Assembly: GCA_038049695.1 (NCBI GenBank)
Contig: CP142456.1
Span: forward strand, 66,615,922-66,679,921
Direction of reading: 5' to 3'
DNA length: 64,000 bases
From: Cinnamomum chago
Lineage: Eukaryota; Streptophyta; Magnoliopsida; Laurales; Lauraceae
Under the pieces are notes generated by a model. It worked only from the letters and a program-made list of their open reading frames with translations. It was not told the DNA's origin and ran no database searches. A program made the translations under genes and the position numbers. Shown here in pieces: positions 36,129 through 48,900 of this stretch (within the stretch, counting starts at the first letter, position 1; each line of letters starts with the position of its first letter).

Positions 36129-36378
36129 TTTGATCGTTGCGAGCGGTGAAGACGATGGCGGCGGTCTCGTCGCCGATGAGGCATTCGGCAATGCGGGTTT
36201 GGCGGAGGTGGGCGGAGGCGGCGCGGCCCTTTTGGAGGACGGTGTTGGAGCTGACGACCTTGACAGTGAGGGTGTGGCCGCTCGTCATCGGCTTCAGCTG
36301 CTCCACCTTCGTAAACACAGGCTTCTTCAATGCGGGCTTCACTCCATCTCCTTGCGGTGCTGCTGCAATCGTCGCCAT
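36129..36378 (-). CDS. First exon of an OB-fold nucleic-acid-binding protein gene (At4g28440-like)
   Basis: From ATG at 36376-36378 the frame reads about 83 residues, including KKPVFTKVEQLKP, SGHTLTVKVVSSNTVL, TRIAECLIGDETAAIVFTAR and NDQ. This matches the N-terminal half of the small plant OB-fold family of At4g28440 and At1g10590 (about 130-150 residues), whose members normally continue VDLMKPG...LRNAKIDMFKGSMRL. After NDQ comes A|GTCCGT, a possible but weak donor. The second half was not found down to 33.5 kb, so the gene is either split by a long intron reaching beyond my recognition or truncated. The upstream leader (36380-36480) is pyrimidine-rich with telo-box motifs, so the promoter end looks normal. 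This exon alone could not form a full OB barrel. Confidence 0.7.
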
Positions 36379-36456
36379 GGCTGAGATGGTCGATAAAACC
36401 CTAACCCTCCCTGTTCTTGAAGGAGAAGAAGAAGAAGAAGAAGAGAAAAAAATCCA

Positions 36457-36480
36457 AAACCCAAACCCTAACCCTAACAC
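36457..36480 (-). promoter_or_regulatory. Telo-box motifs upstream of the OB-fold gene
   Basis: On the minus strand, tandem TTAGGGTTAGGGTTTGGG lies about 80-100 bp before the ATG, with a second TTAGGGTTTT close to the start codon. AAACCCTA telo-boxes are common near start sites of plant ribosomal and growth-linked genes. A pyrimidine-rich (TTC)n leader follows. Confidence 0.5.
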
Positions 36481-36803
36481 TCGTGGGATGACTGATGAGG
36501 AGAAGAAGAGAGCGCGGAGAAAAAGGGGCGTGGGCCCACCGGAAAACGGATTGCGGATTAACGGGGTCCCTGTTATCTTAAATTGAAAAAGGAGAGGTGG
36601 GACCCGCAATGAGATAGGGATTGCATTGTGATGGTGGCCCATTAATGATGATCATTTTCATGATTGCGAGATCGGGGTTAAATTGATGGTAAGACCCTCC
36701 AAATGAATAGGCCCCTTGGTGTATTTCATGACGTGTTACTGGACCTAAATTGATGGGAGTGTGACCAACACCAACTCATTGTGAGACTGATGGACCCAAA
36801 TTG

Positions 36804-36967
36804 AACTCCAATGGGTAGCTCAGTTGGCCTAAAACCATGGTTTGTGGAGGTTGTAGTACTACCATACTGAGGCTATAATCGAGTTTATCCGGCTTTTCTC
36901 TGGGTCCCGAGGGATTAATTCAGCCCAAAGGGCCGAGAACCCTCTGATTAAAATAAAAAAAAAACTA
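36804..36967 (+). mobile_element. tRNA-derived SINE
   Basis: The 164-bp unit carries a tRNA-like A box, TAGCTCAGTTGG (36816-36827), a degenerate B box (AATCGAGTTTATCC, near 36873) and an A-rich tail (AAAATAAAAAAAAAAC). It is flanked by an 11-bp target duplication with one mismatch, GACCCAAATTG (36793-36803) and GACCTAAATTG (36968-36978). A plant SINE inserted in plus orientation fits all of this. Confidence 0.75.
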
Positions 36968-37748
36968 GACCTAAATTGTTGGTAATTTTATAACATTGTT
37001 AGAATTTCATGCCATTAAAAATAGCAATAAATTTTGGCTTTAGCTATTGGTCTGCACTGTTTCATAACGTAGTTTTTCCTTACCCTTCTACAGCTAATGA
37101 TCATCATGCCTTGAGAGGTGGAGTTTGGGATTTTGATTATTAATAAAACAAAATTGGAGAAACCTTCGTAAAGCACCCGCGCTCATAGTGAGATGACCAT
37201 CGTGCGTCTAAATGCCCGGTGGGAGACACCTTATGAGTTATGACCAATCCAAGTAGACCATAAAACAAGGAACAACCTTTATATCGTCACTGATCCGGGT
37301 TTGACACCTATCTGAATGGACTGGACCGTTGGATCGACTATATATTTGCTTTAGACAATCAAAACTTGTTGAATGTTAATCAAGTAGTAGTTAGGATGAT
37401 GGTTCCAACCACCTGCACCATAAATAGCTTGGTGGGGAGGAGATCTTTCAACCCCTTAGTCCCATACCCAAATATTGAAAAGGTAAAGGACAGGGGCGGG
37501 CCCAGGTTCATGGCTCTGGGCTAAACCCCTAACCAAGCCTGAAAAAGGTTAAAACTTCTTAAAACCACCCTGCAAATTTTAAAAACTAATGTGTATTTTA
37601 ACAAATGTGGATTGATCATTATAACAAGTGTGATGTGCTCTATAATCAAGGAAGAGAGTTGGACTAACATCTGAACAAGAACATGAGACGTGAGAAGAAT
37701 TCGACCAATATCAAAACATGGGGCATGTGACATACTAAAGCGTGATAT

Positions 37749-38213
37749 TAGGGGCAGTACATGGGCAGTTCGGATCGATTTAGCACTAAAACCAACCACC
37801 AAACCGAACCTATCGATTTTTTAATTAACCAATCCGATCCGACCAATGGAGAGGACTTACTTAGACCGAACCAAACCGGACCGAAGTAATCGGTTCGGTC
37901 GGTTAAATCATTTTAGTTTTTATTTTTTTAAATCAGAAATTAAAATTTTCAAAATGATGACACCCCTATCCTTTGCATTTATCCCAATGTTTAGGGCAAA
38001 GATAAAAATCCAAATAGTTAAATACTCCAATTACATAATATACCGGTCGGTTCGGTTTAGGTAGTGAACCGAGGGTTCAAACCAATAACCGACCGAACTA
38101 AGCGGTTTCTTCGATTTTCAAACCATAGACCGAACCGATTTACTATAAAACCGATCTGAACCGCCCGGTTTGGTCTGGTTTAGCGGTGATATCGAATTTT
38201 CTATGCAACCCTA
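37749..38213. mobile_element. hAT-type MITE, 465 bp
   Basis: Ends are TAGGGGCAGTACATGG and, as complement of the right end, TAGGGTTGCATAGAAA. They are flanked by CGTGATAT (37741-37748) and TGTGATAT (38214-38221), an 8-bp duplication with one mismatch. The inside is packed with CCGAACCGACC-type repeats in both orientations. It has no coding capacity. Confidence 0.75.
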
Positions 38214-39762
38214 TGTGATATGAATGGGTCATACTTTAATCACAAAATTGCAACAACATAATGTAGGCTAGTCTCAACAAGCAAGATTACTCTTTGGTAA
38301 AACCTTCTTTCGCCACAAAACAAACTGCTAAAGTAGTACAATAAATCAAATAATAAAAATCCTTGCCTGGGTCCTACTGTCCATGTGTCTCACGCAACAC
38401 CAGCCCTTTGCAGTGGCAGAGCCACATAGGGTTGAGGAGGGGCAATTCAATTTCTTGTTTCCTTTCAAACTACAAAAGAAAATTTGTGTATATTTTTTTT
38501 CCTTTTTTGTCCCTCTTCAATATTTTTTTGGGCAAGTTTGTCTTTTAACTTAAATAAGAAGAGAGCGACTAAATGCACACTAGTTTTTGCTCTTTCCACA
38601 TTGGTACGCTCTACACTCCCCACACTTACTCCATACACACCTGGTATAGCCCAAAATGCCCTAACCTATGGAAACGCCATTCCTCCTTACACACCCCTAC
38701 TCTCAACTCTCCCTCTCTCCCTTTCGGCTGACACAAGCAGTTTGGCGGTCTGCCATCTCTGCCTCTCCCTCTCCATTTCTCCCTCTTTCTCTCCCTCTCC
38801 CCACCTCTCTCCCCCTATCCCTCTCGCCCGCCACTGCCCGTCTCTCTCCCTCTCCCTCTACTCCGCCCGCCGCATTTAGCAGCTCACTTTCCTTCTACTT
38901 TCTTCCGCATGACAACTGACTAAGGCCTTCCCTATGCTCAAATAAATATGCATCGTGCACTCCTCTTTTTTTTAGAGAGCTGTTAATGGCACACCCAAAA
39001 CTTCTTTTTGCACGCCCCTTGTCTACACACACACCACTTTAAGTCAAGAAATTACCAATTTTTTTCTACACACCCATTTTTTTTTCCAAATTACCCAAAC
39101 CTCTCCATCCTCAATTTGTCTGTACACTCCCCTTCTTCCCCCCTCACTCTCACCCTATCCCTTCTCCCTCTCCTTCTTTTTTTAACTTTTCTTTTTTCTT
39201 TACCCTTTATTGAGCCTACAATGCAGTATGTCTTATGTTTGGCACTTATAGTTAGAACATTTTGAATGCTTGCCCATTAAGTTGTGATTATGTTTTGAGT
39301 TTTTTAAATCTTAATCCAAAATATCTCACAACTTAGTGCAAAACAGAATGTAAAAATCCTTCTTCACCTCAGGTGATATCATCATTAATTGACAATAAAA
39401 AAGGAATTTTTACCAAAAAATAAGAAAGAATTTGCCTAAATGCTAATCAGTGAGTTTTTACCAAAACAAGATAATCGGATCTTAGAAAAAACTTTTTGAC
39501 TAAAGTGCATAGTTTGCGATATCGCAACCTATGTTCACTATCCACCTCACTAGAACTCTCCTTTTCCCCTTTTATTACTCAGGGAACCCTGGCCCCTGTC
39601 ATGTAATTAATGAATTAACGAATTGGATGGTCCACAGCTTAGATGATAGAATCTGAACCTTTTCATTTCATCCATCTTACAATTGATGGGTTGATCGATC
39701 AACTGCAATCATATCCTGGCACATCCCACCCATGTAATTATCCCCTGATTTAAATATTTGAA
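38214..39762. other. Non-genic, pyrimidine-rich stretch
   Basis: 38600-38930 and 39120-39200 are strongly CT-rich and give long but low-complexity Ser/Pro/Leu frames with no recognisable domain. CAGTGGCAGAGCCAC at 38411 resembles a hAT terminus, but no partner end was found. Confidence 0.5.
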
Positions 39763-40201
39763 CTAGCACAATAACCCGTGCTAAGCACCGGCATGTTCAC
39801 CAACACATGCAAAATATATTGTATGATCCATTAGAAAAAAAAATAGATCACGCAAAACCAATGTCAAACACCAACTAATAGCGATCTGATTTAAATAGAG
39901 CATAAAATTTTAAAAAGAGAATAAAATAAGAGAAGATTATGAGAGTACCTCTTTTCTCAATCCAAAATTCCGTAGAGTAGAAATGGATTAGGAGAAGTGG
40001 AGTTGGAAGAAAAGAGGAGAATTATATTTAGGATGAAAATGAAGTTGTTGCATTGAGGGAAAAGTGAGAAGAAGACTTGAATGGCTACAATCTAATTACA
40101 TGTTGAAAGTGGGAAGAAAAAGTGAGTTAGTTATAGAACATGAGAAATAACTTCCGTCAAAATTAAAGCCAAAACCCTTGGCTTTAATATATTATAATGG
40201 A
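39763..40201 (-). mobile_element. Short non-autonomous Helitron
   Basis: On the minus strand the element ends with hairpin CCGGTGCTTAGCACGGG, then TTATTGTG, then CTAG (39763-39766), with T as the next base. The start is placed at TCCATTATAATATATTAAAG (near 40201), which matches the start of the element at 42332. It is about 439 bp with no Rep/helicase coding. The 5' limit is less certain because the preceding base is not A. Confidence 0.65.
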
Positions 40202-40746
40202 GGAGGAGAAGTGAGCCTCATCACAATCATAAGAAAAGAAGAATGGTAGTTTCCTGAAGGCACCCAACTAGAGGATCCCCACTTAACCAAGGAGAGAGAC
40301 GTTTCAATTCAAGTTTTACTTGGCAATGATAAGTGGTTTTGTCAGATACATTTTATACAGAAAACTATAGGCTCCTAATTGGAGTTCTTTGTTCTTTCTT
40401 CATGGTTTAGAGCAAAATATGGAGCCTGCAATTGATTGCAAATGGCAAGAATGTGATTAGATTGTGCAAAACCCACCTTGAGCAGTAGCAGGGCCTACCT
40501 TTGATTCGGATAACTCTACCATCTCGGCCGTTACTTAATTTGAATGTGGGTGACTTTTTGACGACCTTTTTTTAAATCAAGGGGTGAATTTTGAAATTTT
40601 ATTCTCTCGATATTATGTCAAGTGAATGGATGCTTTACTCCACTTCACCATAATAGAGCCGGTAGTGTCAAATGATAGATGCATTACTTGGATACACGAG
40701 CAACCTCCCAAGTAAGGGAGACAGGCATTCTGAAACTACCTGTGCA

Positions 40747-41127
40747 TAGGGTTGTAAACGGGTCGGTTCCAGTCCGGGTCCATGGTGGACCCGGAACCAG
40801 AACCGGAACCGTTAAGGAGAATGTGAAACCGGATCCGGACCCAGAACCGGTTTCTTAGCTCCGAAACCGGAACTAGAATCATATGTGGGACGGGTTTGGA
40901 TCCGGGTCTACGTTTAGGTAGAGAATGATATTAAAAAAACATGATTTTTAGGAGAGATTTTCGAAAATTGAGGTAATATGTCAGGTCTCGAGTCCACGGG
41001 TCCGAACCAAGGTGGAACCGGACCCGGACCAATTTACTTATCGGGGCCTAAATAAGGACCCAGATCCAGTTTTTAATAGATCGAAACCTCGGGTAATCGG
41101 AGAATTGGGTACCCAATTACATCCCTA
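40747..41127. mobile_element. hAT-type MITE, 381 bp
   Basis: Ends are TAGGGTTGTAAACGGG and, as complement of the right end, TAGGGATGTAATTGGG. They are flanked by the exact 8-bp duplication CCTGTGCA (40739-40746 and 41128-41135). The interior is rich in CCGGAACCGGACCC-type repeats. It belongs to the same broad group as the element at 37749. Confidence 0.9.
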
Positions 41128-42331
41128 CCTGTGCATCATGACATATAGATTATGGAGTGGTGGGACACCAGGTGGAATCGTTCTAATTATTAAGGAGTCC
41201 ACATAGTGGGATCTTTTATGAGACTATGGGCAAGTTGTCGACTCTTCTCTATTGTGAAGAAAATAATTTCGTCATTGCTCTCACAAAGATCAAGAGATCT
41301 AGGATCTAGCAATCTGAGAACCACTCATATGCAGGGAGGAATGTGAGCATCTTGTCATGACCTAATTAGTAATAGGGTTTCTTGACTTGGAGGGGAAAAT
41401 GAAGAGTTTGGGTGAGGAAGGTTGTAAATTAATATGGGCACTTTAGAAAAAGAAAAAAAGTTTCATGGGGTTCAATTATCTTGTTTTGGCAAAAATTCAA
41501 ATCCCTATTAATAATACGTATTTATTATAATTATTTTAAACTTTTTGATAAAAACCCCATAAAAGTATAGCTTTGTAGATATTATTATGGAATAGTTTTT
41601 TTTTTTTTTAAATTGAATCACCTGACTCAAAATTTAACGTCATCTCTATTCACAAGTATAACATTCCATCTTCACCCACAATATTCCATTTTCATTCTGT
41701 AAATATTCACAACCTTCCAAAGGAAAGAGAAAAAACCAATAAAAGAGAAGATGAAGATGGAATGCAATGGGGCTAAACAAGAAGAAGAAAGCAAATAAAA
41801 AGTAAATAAAATTGGCTAGGGGTACTCGTTCGTTAATATAAAACATTTGGTCCCTCCACTGTTGAATAAAAGTATAAGGGGGTTTTTCCTGTAAAAACCC
41901 CAATTCAAGTTAGGACATGGAATACCTGAACTCACACACACCCATGTAAAAAAAAAGTTTTTTTTTTTAAGGAAAAAAAGTCCATCTTTCTTTGAATATC
42001 ATCTATTTACACTAAGGATATTAGTATTTTTAGCAATCTTTGATTCAACTATCTCTGAAGGACTCTCAATACTTTCTCAATCTAAATTGCAGGAATCTAC
42101 TCAAGAGAAAAGCCAGAAATCACTAATTGTTGTCTGTGGAAGGCCTTTTGTCATGTGATTTATATCCTTGTTACAAGTATTAATAATCTAAAAGTTCATC
42201 ATCAACTGGAAAATATATATGAAACTCAAAAAACAATGAAGGAAAAGGGCGTGTTGGGAGCTCTGCAGCCAATAACTTTTCCTTGAAGAGCTACTCCATC
42301 AAGAGATAACAAGAAATTATATAAGAGGCTG

Positions 42332-42675
42332 TCACATTATAATATATTAAAGTCAAGGGTTTTGGCTTTATTCTTGGCTATCAATTGTAATTTTGATCGA
42401 CAATTATTCATTTTTAGTTCAAATGGTCCACATTCTCTCCCCACTACTTATCTATAGCTCATACAACTACCTTCTCATATCTTTATCTCATCAAACTACT
42501 GACATTTTTACTCTCCACTTTTTAAAGCTCCAATTCTTCCTTTTTATAAAAACTCTCGTGCTACCCCATCTCTTCTGATTCCCTTTCAAACCTGATTTTC
42601 CTATTTCCATCTTGCCTTATTGTGTGGGCATTTTAATTTGCAGGGCATGAAACTGAGCACAGGTTACTGTGCTAG
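42332..42675 (+). mobile_element. Short non-autonomous Helitron
   Basis: Starts TCACATTATAATATATTAAAG and ends with hairpin GAGCACAGGTTACTGTGC running into CTAG (42672-42675), then T. The first 50 bp (including CAAGGGTTTTGGCTTTA) match the 5' end of the element at 39763-40201 in opposite orientation, so they are one family. 344 bp, no coding. It lies about 240 bp downstream of the transporter stop codon. Confidence 0.65.
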
Positions 42676-42915
42676 TCTTTTCTTACACCGGAAGTTATGA
42701 AGCAAACCCACATAATAAATGGCCTCCTAAATTTTAAAATTATATGAATTAGGTATCAAGAATTACTATTTCCCAATAAACCAATAGAATTCTACTTGAA
42801 AAGCAAAACCAAATAAAAGACATCAAATATAATTAAGCAAATTAGAAGTCTCTATACATGCTCTAGTATTTTAATTAAAAAAAAACACAACAGTGAGAGA
42901 CCACACCTACTAGTC

Positions 42916-45900
42916 TCACTGAAACACTGGGCAACCTTTAACCACTATCCCAGGGGCAGTGGGACAATGGGCAAGAGGGCAATGGTCATCCACCTGTAAG
43001 CCCCACCAGGATACCCCAAATACATCTTTAAAATTGAGAGCAAAATAGACAATGATACCCATGAAAGCTACCCCAGCATCTAGCCCAGCTGATAGAACAT
43101 AATTGTGCCTAGCCCACCATTGCTTGAACCTCCTGTAGATAACAAAGTTGAAGATGAAGCCTACTGCACCCCAACACAAGTAGTTCACTGATCTTGCAGG
43201 GGGCATGGATGCTGTAGCCCCTAATATGATGGGGACATTGATTAGCCTAATCCACTTAGTCCCTGGGAACATGCGGGAGAGACCCCACACCAGTATTGGC
43301 AATATAAAACCAATGAGGAAGAACCAGTTCATCTTGGAGTACAGACCAAGGTCTGCGAACATGCGACGAGGACCTACAACACCCCAAATGATGGATGCAT
43401 TGTAGAACACATCATCACCAGGACATGTCCAGGGACTCCCCACCGGCAGTTTCTCTGGGTCGCAGATGTTCTCGACCGTCATTAGGAGCCACCATGAAGT
43501 GCCAAAGTAGACCGATGTTGAGATAATTGTGCCCACTAACTGTATCAATCAAGAAAACCAATGTCCAAGTATTTGAGACATATCAAACTGGTAAGAATGT
43601 ATAAAGAGATGTCATGATCAAACAGGTAAGAGTGTGCTCTATAGAGTTCAAGGTGGCAGGTATCAAACAGGAAAGGAACTGGTTTGCATTACCTGAACAA
43701 CAAACATGGACCTTGGAGGAATCTTCATGTAGTGCCCAAGCTTGAAATCTTGGAGGAAGCTCATCGCCTGTGACATACTGATATAACCATAGGTCTTGAA
43801 AGCTACATTAGCTAGGGGCTTGCCGGGGTACAAGTAACCAATGACTAGCTCTGTAATTACATTTAGCCCCGGTTGCTGCATGCAAAGATTAGCAAAATCA
43901 GTTGGGCAAAAAAAATGTCTAGAAACTTAAAAACCTTGTCTTGGTACTATGGGCTTGCTAGCTAGTACAGTTACAATGGATCATACCAAGGCATTATTTG
44001 CTTGTTGATTTGGACCATTGAATTGGTAAGCCACAACACAAACTCAGGCATATCTAGTGTTCTTACGTGCCCTGATTGTTTGCATAGAATACATAGGAAT
44101 TCATGATAAAAAAAAAAAAAAAAAAAAAGCTCCTAAAAAGGATATTAAAGAGGTGAGGGGTAAAGAACATGAGGTGAGGGGTGGAGGATATGAGGTGGAG
44201 ACGTAGATGGGATTTTTGACCTTCTTAGGGCTTGAATTACTAGACTGACGTCTTGGTATTCATTTCTCATATTCTCTTGATTCAATTTCCATTAAATGGG
44301 ATATTATTTGTTGATCGTTCTTTATATTCACCTTCTATTCTTCTACCTTAACTACTTATTGGAGTGTATAGTATTAGAGTTCCTAGGAATCCAACTAAAT
44401 GAAAAAACTATGCAGTTCCCTGTAATATAGCTTTCCAACATTTCAATTAAAGGTAGGATTGTAGTTTATGTTCTTTAGCCCATCTGAGAGATTGTTTGGA
44501 TCAATGAGAAAATTCTATCAATTGAACAATCAGGTAGGCTACAGTATATCGGCGCATAACATTGATCATACTACTGAGAAGAGCTACCTGGTTTGTTGTT
44601 GCTTGAATGACTCCAATTGGGAGAGTGAAAAAGAGAGCTATAGCCGCAGCAAGAAAGAGACCCCAGTAAGGAAGTTGCATCTGCTTATGAAAACCTTCAC
44701 AAGTGTAGAGGGCGAGACCACCCACAACAGCTAGGATTATGAGAAACCACCAGTGAGGAACAACCGCATAGTTTTTCTTCATCGTTCTGGTGTGGACGTC
44801 TTCGAACTCAGTTTTGTAGGTCGATTTGGCTTGCCTCCAGATTGTTCTACAAAAACAAATAGATAATACTTCAGACATAATATTTTGAGATAGTAACCTA
44901 ATATAGAAATTTGGAGATGGCTTTTAGAGACAATGACATTTATTGTACGAACCCCAACAGCAAATGATGTGAAAAAAGTGAAAGAAAAATGATGTGAAAA
45001 AAGTGAAAGAAAAACAATTACCTTCCATTGAAGAATGCAACGTGAGAAATCGCAGAAGAAAGTGTTCCAAAGCTCAATCCATATGTGAGTGCAAAAAAGA
45101 TGCTAAGGTAGATCTTACTGTAAGCATCATATGCCTCTCTGTTGAAATCGAAGGTCGCTGGGTTTATAATTTGCGTAACATTGTAACTATGCCCCTTGCC
45201 ATCAAACACATGTGAAGAGATGATTGGAAATCGCTTCGCTTCGTATGCATTAGTCCAGTAAAAAATAGGGTTCAACATGTAAACAACTATGAAGAAACCA
45301 GCCATCACATTCACAATAGCATAGAATGGGGTTCCCAATGGACTTCCTAAGAAGCCAGCTACAGCATTCCAGTCGAGGCCAAAAGAACCGATGCCTAGGC
45401 CATTGAGACCAGAACCAATTTGTTGGGCTGTGACAGATTTTGTCCAAATCCAACAAACAAATGAGAGGGCAGTTATCGAAGGGAAGAGGTAGTTGGGGAC
45501 AATGTAGTAACAGAAGCTTGCGATGAGGACTATTAGAAAGAACTGGAGTCTTGTTAGTCCTCCCTTAGGCCTCCTCTCTGTTTCATTCAATGCCCTACAA
45601 ATTCACAGGAAAAGTTAGTCATACATTTGAGATCATATTTGTGTGTATTCTTCTTGGTTCAATGCAAGAAGTATCCTACAACTTAATATAAACTATTTAG
45701 TGAGTATGATGTATCATGTGTCTGTATGAGGGAGGGAGAGACCTGAATAAGGAAACCTGAACAAGGTTGGAGGGCCACCACATATAGGGAGAATCAACAA
45801 GAAACTTCCTGAAAAGTCCAGCCCAACTATATCCAAGCATCTGACATTTCATTGAAATAAAATCAGCACATTATCTATGAAATTAGAATTTTCACAGAGT

Positions 45901-48900
45901 CTCATTAAATCACAATGTTCTTGAATGATTGTCCATATTGCAAATCCTATTTGTTTGAATTGCCCAATCAATGCATGAGGAGACCCATCAGATTAATTAC
46001 CCAAAATGATGGATGGAAGTCATGGAACAATTTTTCAATGATTCTAAACACTCTAATACTGCTTCAGAGTCCTCACTGTACCAAATGTATTGATTATCAA
46101 TTATGTATATTAAAAAAGGTCCATATCCTATGGTAGATAACGTTTTGGGGGTAATTGGGCAATCCAAGTTTTGTTTCTAGCCTTAGCAGGTTGCGCCAGC
46201 AAATGTAGACTACCTAACACAATGTTTGTTTTTCAAGAGGTAAACTGGAAAGTGTAGGAAAGTAAACCCTGCGGTAAGTATTTCAACTTTACGCATGTTA
46301 GGCTCATGTTAGGCTGATGCCCATAAGTCAAAAAGTAAAGTCTAGCCATAAAAAAACTTTTATTTCATGAAATGCAAGTAATTAAACTGATTACTTCTAT
46401 CAACTGTTAACTTCTCATCTCATTTTGAATTATTTTACGCCATAAAAAACAAACATAAATGCACTTTACTAGAAAGTATGCTTATGTACACAACTATTAC
46501 CTTTCCCATTTATTTGAGATTTAGTTATATTACTTTCTAAGTAAACTATTCAAACACCACCTAAATGGTCATCAGTATACAACAATAAAATAGAAGATTA
46601 CTTTTTAAGTAATGACTCACCTGGGTGGTGAGAGACAGCAAGAATGCAGCCCAAGGGCTCATGCTCCTGTGGTAAAATGCCTTCACTATGGTAATGATAT
46701 TCACAGCATAAACAGAACTTGAGCCTGAACTAGCAAATATGGTGATCAGGACATGCTCTTTCATGCTGAAAGGCCCTGGGTTCAGTGTAAACGACCATTT
46801 TGTCATTGGAACGCGGATAAATTTCTTCGGAAGAGTCGCGGCCATCAGCTTGCCAATGGGAAGAACAATGATTTGAGCAGAGACAGATGATATGGAGAGT
46901 GGATTTTGACGGTAGCCAAAGAATTGATTCAAGAAGGCCAATAGAACGCAGCTGATCAGACCCAAAACCCATGTTCGGAAGGTCAGAGCCGGCATTGTTG
47001 GATCATCAGTGATTGGAACCGTGAGTCTAACTTGTTCGATAGGACAATCATTCTCATCTGCAACATAGAAAACCAAAAAGAAGGTTATAGATATTGTTTA
47101 GAATGCTAAGATCCTTTTACTTGCTAAAATAGATAGGAATTCATGAAGGTATGAGCTCTACTAAGGAGCCGAGGGATGAATTATATGGGGGTGGAGATGT
47201 ATATCTGGCTAGGCGTTCAAATTTTTTTTTTAATCTCTACCATTGATTCAATTCTTATATATGAAAGCAGTTGAGAAATCAGTCTGCATTTGTTTCATTG
47301 ATTTTGACTCCACCCCCTCCCCCCAAACCAAATTCAAGTTGATTGAATGATTTTGATGTGTCTTAAATCCAATCCTTCCTTTTATTTCTCCTTAAATCCT
47401 CTCCAACAGTTTTTAAAAACTATAGTCCTCTCCTCTTCCTCACTGGAACTTGCGCATTTTGCAACTTCTCCACTTTTAATGTACATGATCCGTTATCTTT
47501 TCTTATTCCTTTCTCTCTCCAGCTCCTCTATTCACGAAAACAAACTCACTTCCACCATCTCTCTCTTCTACCTATCCAAATACACATCTCTCTATGCGCC
47601 TATACAAACACACTATTGCATACCTGTCCGCCCTCCTCTCACTTTTCTTCTAGAATCTGGGTTCTTGTGAAGGCTTGGATATGTATGTGTGGTGTGGGTG
47701 GTGAGACAGTTCTCAGTTCAATAGTTGTTTTTTGTACAACTTTTTGAGCTCGAAGCTAAATCAGGCGCTCAGGAACAAAAAGGATGGAACTAAAGAATTA
47801 GGAAGGGTCTTTTCGAGTGTTGGAGAAAAGGAAGGTCTACCTCAATGATTTTCAATTATAATGTTTTGGATGGAATGTTTTGAATTTTGTATTGAATTTT
47901 GGAATCTTGCTTTTTATATGTGGTGAGTAGTGTTCTTTTTTCTTTTTTTTTTAATCAAACAATCTTGTAGTAATGTGGCTTAATTTAAACATTGTTATGT
48001 GTTGCTTTCAATTTTCATGTATGAACAAACCCACTTGTTGTTTTGTGTAGTTAGTTTAGTTGTTAATTTAAATGTTGCAGTTTCTCCTTTTTGTAATGTC
48101 GTAGTACCAAACGGAAGTATGTATAAGAAGAATTTACATCAATAGAATTTACTTCAATTGAAATCTACCAGATTGATTTTGACTATGCTTTGTAATTTTG
48201 ATAATCATTTGATTACAATCTAATTTATACATGCGGTTACTAAAAGTTTTAAATCTCTACTTTCTCATTTCAATCTCTTCCACTACCCCACCATCTAGCT
48301 AATTTATCTTCCCTAACATGTTATTGAGGGATACGATCACAGAAAACTTGGATTCGTTTTTCAAAATCTCAACATCTTTAAGAACTCTAAGATCATATTT
48401 TATGACACTTTTGGTGTTTGAGCTCCTTATCTTCTCTTCTTGAGTTATATATTTTTATTTGATTTCCAAACAACATATACTTATCTCCTTAAGAAGGACC
48501 TAGAGATTGGATGGACTTCAATTAATTTTGACGTAATGGAAAGTCGCCCAAATATCAATTTTTCTTGGCCATACTCAACCGCAAAGGGTTTGGGGTTTGT
48601 GACGCCAAACCCACCCTGTAACTGGTGTTGGTCATGTTGACTTTATTCATTTTAAAAATAAAAGGGGTACTCATGAGATGGTTAGGAATGCAACGCATGA
48701 TTGTATTGTGTATTACCACTTGTGCTACCACAACTTTGCTTTGAAATATTTATTTAATAATATATAAGTTAAAGGTAGACAGCTCAATACAATTCATAAG
48801 GAAAATAAATATTTTAAATGTCATAAAATCTCAAAAATCTTTATATCATGAATGATAAGCACGGGCGTGCTTTGCTAGTGTTCATGAAAGGGAAGGTTAT

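Noticed and set aside
36137-36586. Open frames antisense to the OB-fold exon
   Set aside because: They are the complementary-strand shadow of the conserved exon and its leader; only the minus-strand frame matches a protein family.
36804-36967. A functional tRNA gene
   Set aside because: Only the A box is tRNA-like. There is no cloverleaf, and a poly(A) tail with target duplication identifies a SINE.
38484-38919. Ser/Leu/Pro-rich open frames
   Set aside because: They arise from a CT-rich tract without stops. No domain, start context or splice structure supports a gene.
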